From positions 434,001 to 498,000 of the forward strand of contig OZ246004.1 in NCBI GenBank assembly GCA_965230495.1: 64,000 bases of DNA, in the 5' to 3' direction. Position numbers and translations under genes: made by a program. A model generated the notes under the pieces. It was not told the origin of the DNA. It made no database searches and worked only from the letters and a program-made list of their open reading frames with translations. The stretch is from JACJYM01 sp965230495 (GTDB lineage Bacteria > Bacteroidota > Bacteroidia > Chitinophagales > Saprospiraceae). Every line of letters starts with the position of its first letter. Positions within the stretch are counted from its first letter, which is position 1. Of this stretch, positions 46,661 to 56,270 are shown piece after piece.

Positions 46661-48028
46661 TTAATGTATTACATAATACTGATAAGGTTGTAGTTCAATT
46701 TCACCAGATAAACTTATTTCTTCTGTGCCAAATAAATCTTTACCTTTAATAGGGTGTGAAATATCAACATTTTGCTTGTCATTTGACAAATTCAAGATTA
46801 CAAAAACCTTATCCTCGTTATTTTCACGCTTGAAAGCAAAAACATGGTCGTGATCAAATAGTTTAACCAGGTCTCCTCCATAAGGTGTATTCCACAATGC
46901 TTTATTTTCTTTTTTAAGAGTTAGTAATTTTCTATAGAATTCACCATATTCATAGTTTTTAAAGCCTATATCATCTTTTTCAAAAAACTCAAGTCTTTTC
47001 TTTAGAGGTTCTTCTTGACCCGAGTATACCAGAGGAATCCCGTTAAATGTTGCTGTAAGTACTGCCATGACTTTATGACTTTCGCCCATTCGCTCGAAAA
47101 CTGTACCTGCCCAGCTATTTTCATCATGATTGCTAGTAAAGTGCATCTGATTTCCAAATTTGAAGTTCTCATGAAGTTTGGTTAAAAAGGTGTCAATATG
47201 TCGAGCATTTTTATGTCCCTTGGATATATCATTTATAATGTGATGAAACTCCCATCCGTAACAAGCGTGAAATGCTTTTTCATTCATTTGTTCTGCAATT
47301 TCTGCTTCGGCAAGAAGAAAAACATCTGGATCAACTTTAGTCAAGGTATCGGCTACAGTTTTCCAAAAATCCAATGGTACTTGATGGGCGACATCCATAC
47401 GATATCCATCTATATTTTGCTCTTTGATCCAAAATACTAGGTCTTCAATCATTTCTTTTCTCATTTCCATATTGTCATAGTTGAGATCTGCTACATCGGT
47501 CCATCCCCATGATTCACCAGTACCCGGGTCAATAGGATCTATAACATTACCATCCTTATCTTGTGTATAATACTCTGGATGATTTTTAATCCACTCATGA
47601 TCCCAACCTGTATGATTTGGCACCCAATCCAGAATAATCTTCATGCCATGTTCATGAATTCTAGATATCAAATTTTTCATATCATCCATACTACCAAATT
47701 GAGGGTTAACTTCTGTGAAATCTGATACTGCATAATAGCTTCCTAATGTCCCTTTTCTTTTGGATTCACTTATGGGGAAAACGGGCATAAACCATAGGAT
47801 ATCTACCCCCATTTTCTCAAGTCTGGGTAAATGCTCGGCAAATGCATTAAAAGTTCCTTCCGGAGTATATTGTCTAACATTGACCTCATAAATATTACTG
47901 TTTTTAGCCCATTCAGGTAGTTTAAATTCAATCTTTTTTTCGTTAACTATCTTTTCAACTTTTTGATCGACTTTACATGATACAAGTAATGATAGAGTAA
48001 TGCAACATAAAATAGTTTTGATATCCAT
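46661..48028 (-). CDS. GH13 alpha-amylase family lipoprotein
   Basis: The 455-residue protein has a lipobox (LLVSC, Cys18) and a complete GH13 barrel: ILDWVPNHTG (137-146), DGYRMDVAH with nucleophile Asp212, LLAEAEI with acid/base Glu241, and FTSNHDEN with transition-state Asp302. A short C-terminal beta domain ends YQYYVIH. It would hydrolyse alpha-1,4-glucans outside the cytoplasm, feeding the phosphorylase encoded just upstream. The gene starts 11 bases after the GH65 gene on the same strand, third in a pgmB-GH65-GH13 unit. Confidence 0.94.
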   Translation of the reverse strand: MDIKTILCCITLSLLVSCKVDQKVEKIVNEKKIEFKLPEWAKNSNIYEVNVRQYTPEGTFNAFAEHLPRLEKMGVDILWFMPVFPISESKRKGTLGSYYAVSDFTEVNPQFGSMDDMKNLISRIHEHGMKIILDWVPNHTGWDHEWIKNHPEYYTQDKDGNVIDPIDPGTGESWGWTDVADLNYDNMEMRKEMIEDLVFWIKEQNIDGYRMDVAHQVPLDFWKTVADTLTKVDPDVFLLAEAEIAEQMNEKAFHACYGWEFHHIINDISKGHKNARHIDTFLTKLHENFKFGNQMHFTSNHDENSWAGTVFERMGESHKVMAVLTATFNGIPLVYSGQEEPLKKRLEFFEKDDIGFKNYEYGEFYRKLLTLKKENKALWNTPYGGDLVKLFDHDHVFAFKRENNEDKVFVILNLSNDKQNVDISHPIKGKDLFGTEEISLSGEIELQPYQYYVIH

Positions 48029-48039
48029 AACTTTAAGTT

Positions 48040-50322
48040 TTATATGACTTGATATTCTGAAATATGATTAAGACTTACATGGTCTTTATTGCCTTCAATA
48101 ACTTGTAGAGATGAGCTTTCATGCGTAATCACTACTTTGTATTTATTGCCTCTCCATTTTATAATAAAACTGAGTTTTTTCCACTGTTGAGGCAGATTGG
48201 TATTAAAATATAATTTTTCATTTTTGACTCGCATGCCACCGAATCCCTTAACAATTGATAACCAGGTGCCCGCCATACTGGTGATATGTAATCCGTCCTC
48301 TGTATCATTATTGTAATCGTCAAGATCTAATCTGGAAGTTCGGAGATACATTTCATATGCTTTTTCTTTAAGACCTAATTTGCTAGCAAGAATAGAGTGT
48401 ACACATGGACTTAAAGAAGACTCATGAACGGTCCTAGGTTCATAAAACTTAAAATTAGACATGTGTTGTTCTAAAGAAAAGTCATCCTCAAAAAAGTAAA
48501 GTCCTTGGAGTACATCTGCCTGCTTAATAAAACAAGACCTCAAGATTCTATCCCAGGACCAATTTTGATTTAACGGTCTGTCCTTTTCAGATAAATCAGT
48601 AACTAGATGTTGTTCTTTATCCAAATAGCCATCTTGTTGGAGAAAAACATTTCTTTTTGTATCCTCAGGAAAGTACATTTGAGAGATGATGTCATCCCAT
48701 CTGTTTATTTCAGAAACTTCAAAATTCAGTTTGTTACTTAAACTAGTCCATTTATTAATGTCTTGGTCCTTAAGGTATTTTATTGCATCCTTGGCGTATT
48801 TGAGACACCACACTGCTATATAATTGGTATACCAATTATTATTTACGTTGTTTTCGTACTCATTTGGACCAGTGACACCTAACATGACATATTGGTCCTT
48901 ATCTTCGGAAAAGTTAACTCTTTGAGCCCAAAACCTAGCAATACCTATTAACACTTCAGTACCATAATCCAGTAAATAAGATTGGTCACCGGTATAATTT
49001 ATGTAATCATATATTCCGTAGGCAATAGCCCCATTTCTGTGAATTTCTTCGAAAGTAATTTCCCATTCGTTATGACATTCTTCACCATTCATGGTTACCA
49101 TAGGATATAAAGCAGCACCATTTTCAAAACCCAGCTTTTGGGCATTTTCAATCGCCTTTTCCAAATGATTATAACGATATATCAAAAGATTTCTGGCAAC
49201 ATTTTGATTTGTAGTTGATAGATAAAAAGGCAAACAATAGGCTTCGGTATCCCAATAAGTACTGCCTCCATATTTTTCTCCTGTAAATCCTTTAGGCCCA
49301 ATGTTAAGTCTATCGTCGTGCCCTGAATATGTTTGATAAAGTTGAAATATATTAAACCTAATGCCTTGCTGAGCAGCGATATCTCCCTCGATAATTATGT
49401 CACAATCCTCCCATACCTGATGCCATTTTTGACTGTGAGAAGCTCGTAAATCACTATATGTTTTAAAGGTGTTACTGTCCATTAATCTCTTTCCCACTGA
49501 CTTAATATCATTAGAATTATGATCTCTGGAGGTACCAATAAAAACTCTTTTCTCCAATACTACTTCGTTTCCACTTGAAATGTGGAAAATATAATTTTCG
49601 GAGACTTTTGACTCCTGCTTTTCTCGATGAATGCTATCTGCAAGAGTACCATCCAAATAAACATCATTTGACATGATATGAAGAACCAAAAAATTAGTTT
49701 TTTTGGTTTTGGCCGATACGCCAGCATAAGGTTTTTCGATAAATGAGTCTTCAAAATCCCAAAACCTTTCATCATAATTAGCATCTTGATTCATTACGTC
49801 AAAATCGAGATAGCTACTTATACTTAGTTTTCCTGTAAATGAAGTAGATTTAATCTTGTACTGCAAAACACCTAATTCCAATTGATCCATACTACAGAAT
49901 CGCTCTGAGCTAATAGTAAGTTTATGTTTTTCAGGAGTGATTATATCTACAGAACGAAAAAGCAAGCCATTTTTCATGTCGAGCTTTCGTATAAAATTTT
50001 CTATTTGACACTTATTCAGATCTAATGATATGTCATTTAATTTTACTTCTATTCCTATCCAATTGCAAGAGTTTAACACCTTAGCAAAGTATTCAGGATA
50101 GCCATTTTTCCACCAGCCGACTCTTGTTTTATCTGGATAATAAATGCCTCCAACATAAGAACCTTGTAAGCTTTGTCCACTGAAAGATTCTTCGAAATTG
50201 GCCCTTTGCCCCATATGGCCGTTACCGATGCTAAAAATACTCTCAGAAATTTGATTAAATTCGGGATGAAACTTATCCTCGATTATAGCCCACTCATCTT
50301 TTACCAAATAATCTTTCATCAA
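48040..50322 (-). CDS. GH65 family disaccharide phosphorylase, probable maltose phosphorylase
   Basis: The 760-residue cytoplasmic protein is a full-length GH65 enzyme: ISESIFSIGNGHMGQRANFEE (about 25-45), TYWDTEAYCLPFYL (about 356-369), and the acid region NGEECHNEWEITFEEIHRNGAIAYG, with the general acid in the HNEWE segment, then GPNEYENNVNNNWYTNY and a short C-terminal beta domain. GH65 phosphorylases split maltose (or kojibiose, nigerose, trehalose) with phosphate, giving beta-glucose 1-phosphate. The neighbouring beta-phosphoglucomutase gene (11 bases upstream) converts that product to glucose 6-phosphate, and the GH13 lipoprotein points to maltose as substrate. Confidence 0.93.
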   Translation of the reverse strand: MMKDYLVKDEWAIIEDKFHPEFNQISESIFSIGNGHMGQRANFEESFSGQSLQGSYVGGIYYPDKTRVGWWKNGYPEYFAKVLNSCNWIGIEVKLNDISLDLNKCQIENFIRKLDMKNGLLFRSVDIITPEKHKLTISSERFCSMDQLELGVLQYKIKSTSFTGKLSISSYLDFDVMNQDANYDERFWDFEDSFIEKPYAGVSAKTKKTNFLVLHIMSNDVYLDGTLADSIHREKQESKVSENYIFHISSGNEVVLEKRVFIGTSRDHNSNDIKSVGKRLMDSNTFKTYSDLRASHSQKWHQVWEDCDIIIEGDIAAQQGIRFNIFQLYQTYSGHDDRLNIGPKGFTGEKYGGSTYWDTEAYCLPFYLSTTNQNVARNLLIYRYNHLEKAIENAQKLGFENGAALYPMVTMNGEECHNEWEITFEEIHRNGAIAYGIYDYINYTGDQSYLLDYGTEVLIGIARFWAQRVNFSEDKDQYVMLGVTGPNEYENNVNNNWYTNYIAVWCLKYAKDAIKYLKDQDINKWTSLSNKLNFEVSEINRWDDIISQMYFPEDTKRNVFLQQDGYLDKEQHLVTDLSEKDRPLNQNWSWDRILRSCFIKQADVLQGLYFFEDDFSLEQHMSNFKFYEPRTVHESSLSPCVHSILASKLGLKEKAYEMYLRTSRLDLDDYNNDTEDGLHITSMAGTWLSIVKGFGGMRVKNEKLYFNTNLPQQWKKLSFIIKWRGNKYKVVITHESSSLQVIEGNKDHVSLNHISEYQVI

Positions 50323-50333
50323 TAATCAATATT

Positions 50334-51002
50334 TTAATTTACGACACTATTTTGAAAGGTATCATTGATTACTTTTAAGTCTATTTTTTCTAACCCGGCA
50401 ATTACTTTATCAGCTGCAGATAAGGTGTTTTCTTCTCCTACTCCTATTGTTTTGAATCCTCCTGCGATTGCCGCTTCAAGTCCTTTTTTAGCATCTTCAA
50501 ATACAACTATTTTGTCGGGATCGATTCCCAGTTTTTTTGCACCTAACAAAAAGACCTGAGGATCAGGCTTTGACTTTGTAGTGTCAGTACCATCAATTAT
50601 TACATCGAAGTAATCATAGATATTAGTGGAATGAAGAATTCGTCTTGCATTCTTACTAGCACTTCCTAAACCAATTTTAATATTGGCAGATTTAAGCTCT
50701 CGAAACAAGTTAAGTACACCTGGCAATAAATCACTTTGTTGCATATTAGATACTAAATCGACATACCAAGAGTTTTTGACCGCTGCAATTTTGAGCTTTT
50801 CATCTGTATTTAGATATACACCTCCTATTGAGAGAATATACTCGAGGGATTCCATTCTTCCTATTCCTTTAAGGTTTTCATTCTGCTCTAAGGAAATTTC
50901 AAAACCTAGTTTTCTGGCTAACTTATTCCATGCCTCAAAATGAAATTTTGCCGTATCAACAATTACTCCATCCAAGTCAAAGATGCAAGCTTCTATCATC
51001 AA
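50334..51002 (-). CDS. pgmB: Beta-phosphoglucomutase (HAD superfamily)
   Basis: The 222-residue protein has the HAD signature FDLDGVIVDTAKFHFEAWNKLA (Asp nucleophile and acid/base Asp in DLDGV at about 8-10), the cap-domain segment KGIGRMESLEYIL, GLGSASKNARRIL, and VFEDAKKGLEAAIAGGFKTIGVG, the metal-binding end. Beta-phosphoglucomutase interconverts beta-glucose 1-phosphate and glucose 6-phosphate, the step after a GH65 phosphorylase, and the GH65 gene follows by 11 bases. Substrate and order of genes match maltose operons in other bacteria. Confidence 0.94.
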   Translation of the reverse strand: MMIEACIFDLDGVIVDTAKFHFEAWNKLARKLGFEISLEQNENLKGIGRMESLEYILSIGGVYLNTDEKLKIAAVKNSWYVDLVSNMQQSDLLPGVLNLFRELKSANIKIGLGSASKNARRILHSTNIYDYFDVIIDGTDTTKSKPDPQVFLLGAKKLGIDPDKIVVFEDAKKGLEAAIAGGFKTIGVGEENTLSAADKVIAGLEKIDLKVINDTFQNSVVN

Positions 51003-51018
51003 TTTAGTTGTTTACCAC

Positions 51019-51036
51019 GCAATTATAATGAATTGC
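51019..51036. promoter_or_regulatory. Inverted repeat upstream of the pgmB-GH65-GH13 operon
   Basis: GCAATT (51019-51024) and AATTGC (51031-51036) flank six bases, 16 bases before the pgmB start codon and just downstream of a near-consensus -7 element on the minus strand (TATATTTT, about 51042-51049). This placement suits a repressor operator. No regulator gene for the operon is in the window. Confidence 0.35.
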
Positions 51037-51062
51037 AAGCTGAAAATATAAATACTTAGTGT

Positions 51063-52718
51063 CTATTTTACACTAGTGATAAAATGAACCCTATGAGCAT
51101 AGTTCTTGATAATAAATTTATTTACTGCCGTGAGAATTTTAAAGGCATTAATACTTTGTAAATGATGGCTAATTTCAGATATGAATTCAGTACTGTGCTT
51201 TCCTATATGGATGTCTAGATACTCTTTTAAGATCAGGATATATAATTCTTTGATTCTCTTGTGATTATCCTGAATAAGGTATTTGTCGTAAGACATGAGT
51301 AATCTAAAGTCTTTTTGCTCTTCAAGTAGGGTAGTCAGAGCATCCTGATCATTTACTTTTAAGTAATATTTAGCTCGAAAGTAGTATTCAGTACTGTTAT
51401 TAAGTTCCGAAGAAATAAAATCAAACGCCTTTTTTTGTTGTTTCGAGTCCATTGATTTTACAATAGCATCTATGATCCTAAAATCTCTGAATTTTAAAAA
51501 AGCATTGGAGGCCTGATCGATAAATTCAACCTGCTTATTCTGTAGAATTAGTAATTCAAGATATTTGAAATGCAAATTCTTGTTACGATCATCTTTAACC
51601 AGTAAAACATCTATTAGAATATTGGCTTCATCGAGTGCTTCAAGTTTAATCAAGTTATCAATAATTGCAACAGAATGTTTAATATGGTTCGGAGATATTT
51701 CAATAGGTTCTTTGATGTCCTGATATTTCAGGTTTTGAAGTACGGCGTACAATACAGGAATGGAATCTTTGAGATTGTTTTTATTTAATCTTTCATTGAT
51801 AGTTTCTATCAATGAGTTCCGAATGGATTGTGTACATTTAGTGTACTCATTGATAATCTGAGCGACATTAAGCAAACTATCATCGTAGGAGTAATATGAC
51901 ATACTTCCTAAATCAAGCAAAAAGGATTGAATTTTCGTCATCAATTCTGGAGCTATATTTTCTGATAATAGTGTAATAAAATGTGAGTGAAATGTTTTAC
52001 TAAGCTGATTTAGTTCTTTTTGAAGAATATCAAAGTTGTACTTTGTATACTCTATTTTCTTTAATACGTTTTCAATGATTATAAATGCTTCACTGTACTG
52101 ATTAAGAGCAATAGCATCCTGATACTGATCGTTGAGGTCTTTACACACCGAAATAAGAGATTTAATATCTGCTGCACCGACTTTTTTCGATTTTGAAGTA
52201 ACAGGTCTGATAATACTATCCAATAGTTGCTTGTATTTTGAATTATTATCTTCAAGATCAATTTTACTTGCAAAATTAACTTTTAGGGCCGTAGCAAACT
52301 TTTGATTTTTATTGGCGTAAGCAGATATAAATGATTTCAACTCTCCAACACTAACATATTCTAATATTGTGGCAATATTGAGTTTATTATGTTTAATTGA
52401 TTTACTAGCATCTTCAGACTTTTTGCTCTTCTTCTTTTTAGTCTCTTGAATTCTTCTTCTTAATTCGAAGAGTGTAGCAACTATGTGCTGACATTTATTG
52501 TTCTTTTCAAAATAATTACAGTCACATGTAAACTTTTGCCTTTTGGTAAAAGGGTGCAAGACTTCAGTTTCATGAATAATATCATCCTTAATAAGCAAAA
52601 TATACAGTCCTTTTTCAAGCTGCTGAACGTCTTTAATACCATTATTCTCAAATAACCTTTCTCCGGTTACTATTAATTCATCCTCAAAGTTGTTTTCGAA
52701 AATAAATCTATCCTTCAA
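51063..52718 (-). CDS. SWIM zinc-finger protein, function unknown
   Basis: The 551-residue protein has an N-terminal SWIM zinc finger (about 56-90): CDCNYFEKNNKCQHIVATLFELRR, that is CxC followed by CxH. After a charged linker (KKKKSKKSEDASKS) comes a long alpha-helical region resembling TPR or HEAT arrays, with no catalytic motif. SWIM fingers bind DNA or proteins and in bacteria often stand beside SNF2-type ATPases; no such partner is present. It is transcribed away from folP. A role in DNA or repair is possible but unproven. Confidence 0.82.
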   Translation of the reverse strand: MKDRFIFENNFEDELIVTGERLFENNGIKDVQQLEKGLYILLIKDDIIHETEVLHPFTKRQKFTCDCNYFEKNNKCQHIVATLFELRRRIQETKKKKSKKSEDASKSIKHNKLNIATILEYVSVGELKSFISAYANKNQKFATALKVNFASKIDLEDNNSKYKQLLDSIIRPVTSKSKKVGAADIKSLISVCKDLNDQYQDAIALNQYSEAFIIIENVLKKIEYTKYNFDILQKELNQLSKTFHSHFITLLSENIAPELMTKIQSFLLDLGSMSYYSYDDSLLNVAQIINEYTKCTQSIRNSLIETINERLNKNNLKDSIPVLYAVLQNLKYQDIKEPIEISPNHIKHSVAIIDNLIKLEALDEANILIDVLLVKDDRNKNLHFKYLELLILQNKQVEFIDQASNAFLKFRDFRIIDAIVKSMDSKQQKKAFDFISSELNNSTEYYFRAKYYLKVNDQDALTTLLEEQKDFRLLMSYDKYLIQDNHKRIKELYILILKEYLDIHIGKHSTEFISEISHHLQSINAFKILTAVNKFIIKNYAHRVHFITSVK

Positions 52719-52815
52719 TTGGTGCTAAGTTTAAATAACGTTATCAATTAGTTTTGTATAATTGCCCAGTTTATTTAAAAAAATAGAGCTAACCTTCAAA
52801 GGTAAATAAATTAGA

Positions 52816-53646
52816 ATGAATACAATAAACTGTTTAGGGAAACTATTGGATCTGTCTAAGCCTAGGATCATGGCTATTTTAAATGTAACAAATGACAGTT
52901 TTTATGATGGCGGAAGGTATGTTACAAACAAACAGATATTGGATAGGGTGGAAGAAATGTTGGCGGAGGGGGCTGCCACCATTGATATAGGAGCGATGTC
53001 TTCACGTCCTGGAGCCGAGATAGTTGATGTCGAAGAAGAATTATTACGAATAACTCCTGTTGTCAAATTAATAAATAAAGAGTTTCCAGATGCCATTTTA
53101 TCAATAGATACTGTACATTCCAAAGTGGCTAAAGAGTGTGTAGACTTAGGAGCTCGTATGATAAATGATATTTCGGGTGGTAGAATTGATGAGTCTATGT
53201 GGCAAATGGTTTCAAAACTTAAAGTTCCTTTTATCGCAATGCATATGAAAGGATTGCCTAAAAACATGCAGAATCTGGGATTTGAAGAAAGCAATTTATC
53301 GGATGTGTTGGCATTTTTTGTCGAAATAAAAAGAAAGGCTGAAGAATTAGAAATTAAGGATCTTATTATTGACCCTGGTTTTGGTTTTGGAAAATCGATG
53401 AAACAAAACTATCAGATCTTAAAAGGTTTGGAAGTATTAAAAATATTGGAGGCTCCATTACTTATTGGTTTGTCTCGTAAATCCATGATATATAAGTATT
53501 TAGAGATTACACCTGACCTAGCCTTGAATGGTACATCTGCTCTACATATGTTAGCTCTTCAAAATGGAGCTAATATGTTACGAGTACATGATGTCAAAGA
53601 AGCGGCAGAAGTAATTAGGTTGTATGAAATGTATCAATTGAGTTAG
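52816..53646 (+). CDS. folP: Dihydropteroate synthase
   Basis: The 276-residue protein has all DHPS landmarks: IMAILNVTNDSFYDGGRY (18-35; the usual NVTPDSF reads NVTNDSF), IDIGAMSSRPGAE, LSIDTVHSKVAKECVDLGARMINDISGG, PFIAMHMKG, LIIDPGFGFGKSMKQNY and LLIGLSRKSMIYKYL. It condenses p-aminobenzoate with dihydropterin pyrophosphate in folate synthesis. It is a single gene between two minus-strand orphans, overlapping the end of the downstream one by 4 bases. Confidence 0.95.
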   Translation: MNTINCLGKLLDLSKPRIMAILNVTNDSFYDGGRYVTNKQILDRVEEMLAEGAATIDIGAMSSRPGAEIVDVEEELLRITPVVKLINKEFPDAILSIDTVHSKVAKECVDLGARMINDISGGRIDESMWQMVSKLKVPFIAMHMKGLPKNMQNLGFEESNLSDVLAFFVEIKRKAEELEIKDLIIDPGFGFGKSMKQNYQILKGLEVLKILEAPLLIGLSRKSMIYKYLEITPDLALNGTSALHMLALQNGANMLRVHDVKEAAEVIRLYEMYQLS

Positions 53647-55868
53647 GATTTATAATCGATAGAACTTCTATCTCCTAGTTTGTCAATATACTCTGATAAC
53701 TCATAGCTAAATCCCAGGCTACTAAAATCTATTAACTGAATTCCAAACCCTTCTAATTGATCAAACAGTTCTATTTGTCCGGAAATATTCTTATTTGAGA
53801 GGTCGAAAAAACTATCCTTAATTAAAACGTGATGAGGTCTGCCTTCAGACATGAAGGACTCTATCAGAATTTTACTTAGGTCTTCTGTATTTTTCCAACT
53901 AAATTCTTTGATACCGTAGCTGTCAAGAAGATTGAGTAGTCGATCTGACCATATATTAGGCAACGTGCTAATGATGTTAGCACTTTTTAACTGGAAAATT
54001 CTGATAGATTTAGTTTGATTTAATAAAGAAGTACTTATATACCTACTAAATCCTAACCTTTGTGTAATAGAATACTTTGATAAATGAAGTATATCATTTT
54101 TCAAAATAGAAGACATGATTGACTCATCAAAAAGGTTATGACCGATTACGGGACTTGCCATCTCGACCGCATTATCAACAGATCCGAAATGTATAATTTT
54201 ATCATATGCACCAAGCTCCTGATTTTCTGAAAGCCTATGTGAGAAAACTATAGGAAATAAATTCCAGGCTAAGTCTTGATAATCAGAAAAAAGTTGAGAT
54301 ATACTGATTTCTATAGAATCCGAAATCATTTTCTTATATAAGTTTTTATCTTTTTTCTTTAGAATTGACAGAGCTGAATGATATCCTTTTCTAACCTTTT
54401 TGTCAAAGAGATTCTGTTGAGCGAAAGCATTTCTTTTATAGTATGATCTGTAATTAACAATTTTTTGATTACGACTGTCGAAAGAGTTGTAATGATATTC
54501 GTGCAAAAGAGACTTAAAATAAAATAATGACAAAAGGTCCTCCCATTTATGTTTAGGGTAGTGAAGAACCAAGTCATTAATATAGGGGCCAACTTTATTC
54601 TTAAGAATATCCAGGGTATTTTGATATTCGTGATATGATATATTCTCGTTAAGTTCTTTTAATAATATCTGGAACCGCAATTTTAACTTGGATAAGCTTG
54701 TAAATTGAACAGATATATTATGTGGCTGTTTACTTATTTTTTCCTTAAATATTCTGTTATCGTTAATCTCCTTAAGTAAGGTATCCGTGCTCTCTGTCCA
54801 AAGAGAAATCAAATTGTTCTGAGAATTAACAGAATTAAGGCTCTTAATATCTAATGCTATTTTTTCAGTACTGAGGTTTTTTAATTTTTCTATAAAAGAG
54901 CAAATTTCACTTTTAATTTGATCAATGTTTTCAAGAGAAATGCTTTCGTAAGAAGTTGTAGTAAAGTCATTATTTAGTTTTTTAAGGATTTTGTCGGTAT
55001 AATTTTTAAAGTCCTGTAAGTCCACATTCTTTTTGGCAAACAGTTTGAAAACTCCTTTTGTTTCCTTGTTTTTGTCATATTCTTTTAAGAAATAATGACA
55101 TATTTCAACCTCTTCCAAAAGTTCTTCGTATTGATTAATATTTGAGGCAGTTTCTTTTTCCAATCTTAGTTTAAGAATGGATATCATTTGTAAGTATTCT
55201 ACCAGCAATGTATCAATAACGGCTATGAACTTAGAAACTTTTAATTCTAACTTTTCAGGATCTTTTAGGTCCCAGATTTCTGTATCAATGTTTTTCAATT
55301 CACTGTTATGATGAAATGAAAAAGCATGTAATTGGTTAAGCCTTGAGATGTGTTGATTTAAGGAGTGGTATTCCTCTGCTTGAAAATTAAACTGATGAGA
55401 TGAATAAAAGGTAGCATTTATGGGAATGGAATGTTTTCGTTCCAATTTATTAATAAGCTCAACCAAGTGAAAGTATTTGTAAGAACCCAATAGTTCGGAG
55501 CTTAAGAACTGATTTTGCTTAACTATGTTATTTTTAAGTTTTTCAGATTTAATTTTATTATACGAGGAAATAAAACTCTCTTTTGGAATAGGAAATTCTT
55601 GTGATTCTTTAAATAAAGAAAAGTAGTTAGAAGATGGCATCTTTTTATCCCAGTCGAGAAAGGTTATTGAAGGAAAAATGCTTTGAAGAATTTTAACAAA
55701 TTGATCCTGTAGAATCTTTCCTTGTTCATCATAGCTAATCAATATATTCTTTCCTTTTTCAATATCCTTTTTAACGGATTTGATAAAACCAATATTAAAG
55801 GATTGCACCCTTTCATTTACTAATATATGTTTTGCTTTCTCGTTATTTTCTCTAACAGATATGGGCAT
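53643..55868 (-). CDS. 741-residue protein of unknown function with coiled-coil middle and faint helicase-like C-terminus
   Basis: I do not recognise this protein. There is no signal peptide or membrane segment. The middle (about 200-420) is highly helical and charged (coiled-coil-like). Around residues 530-575, LAWNLFPIVFSHRLSENQELGAYDKIIHFGSVDNAVEMASP recalls the Walker B area of large superfamily 1 helicases with an AAA_12 layout (LMSPLS ... FDLVIFDEAS), but the acidic pair is absent and no Walker A motif is found anywhere. If related, it is catalytically dead. It converges with folP (4-base overlap) and stands alone. A minus-strand -7 (TATATTTG at 55902-55909) lies just upstream. Confidence 0.65.
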   Translation of the reverse strand: MPISVRENNEKAKHILVNERVQSFNIGFIKSVKKDIEKGKNILISYDEQGKILQDQFVKILQSIFPSITFLDWDKKMPSSNYFSLFKESQEFPIPKESFISSYNKIKSEKLKNNIVKQNQFLSSELLGSYKYFHLVELINKLERKHSIPINATFYSSHQFNFQAEEYHSLNQHISRLNQLHAFSFHHNSELKNIDTEIWDLKDPEKLELKVSKFIAVIDTLLVEYLQMISILKLRLEKETASNINQYEELLEEVEICHYFLKEYDKNKETKGVFKLFAKKNVDLQDFKNYTDKILKKLNNDFTTTSYESISLENIDQIKSEICSFIEKLKNLSTEKIALDIKSLNSVNSQNNLISLWTESTDTLLKEINDNRIFKEKISKQPHNISVQFTSLSKLKLRFQILLKELNENISYHEYQNTLDILKNKVGPYINDLVLHYPKHKWEDLLSLFYFKSLLHEYHYNSFDSRNQKIVNYRSYYKRNAFAQQNLFDKKVRKGYHSALSILKKKDKNLYKKMISDSIEISISQLFSDYQDLAWNLFPIVFSHRLSENQELGAYDKIIHFGSVDNAVEMASPVIGHNLFDESIMSSILKNDILHLSKYSITQRLGFSRYISTSLLNQTKSIRIFQLKSANIISTLPNIWSDRLLNLLDSYGIKEFSWKNTEDLSKILIESFMSEGRPHHVLIKDSFFDLSNKNISGQIELFDQLEGFGIQLIDFSSLGFSYELSEYIDKLGDRSSIDYKS

Positions 55869-56270
55869 TATCTAATATTTAGATATTTTGAAAATCAGGT
55901 ACAAATATATGATGTTTATATAGATATGTTTGTTTTTTAAATATAAAAAAAGCCGATATGTTTGGTTCTAATCCGATAGAATAGCATTTAGATCTGGTGA
56001 TCTCCTTCATTTCATGATTTTTTTTTGCAAAAAATTGGAAAAAAAAAGACCTCTCCATTTAGTCTTTAAATAGCTGATTTTATAATGTTAATGAATGAAT
56101 AAAAATAATAATATATTTTCATATAACATTCATTTATAATGTGTTATGATGTTTGGTCTGAATTTTGGTATTACATAGTTCATGTATATCAATAAGTCGG
56201 CAGCGAGGTCGATTTTGCGATTTGCTTTACAATTTAATTTGAAATAGAGGAAAACAAAATCCAAGTATCG
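55869..56270. other. 402-base divergent intergenic region
   Basis: It holds promoter-like sequence for both flanking genes: on the minus strand TATATTTG at 55902-55909, 34 bases before the 741-residue gene; on the plus strand a near-match (TTAATTTG, about 56234-56241) about 30 bases before the giant surface protein gene. Between them are the palindrome TTTTTTGCAAAAAA (56021-56034), a 9-A run, and a 6-bp inverted repeat AAAGAC/GTCTTT (56045-56067). No gene was found. Confidence 0.5.
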
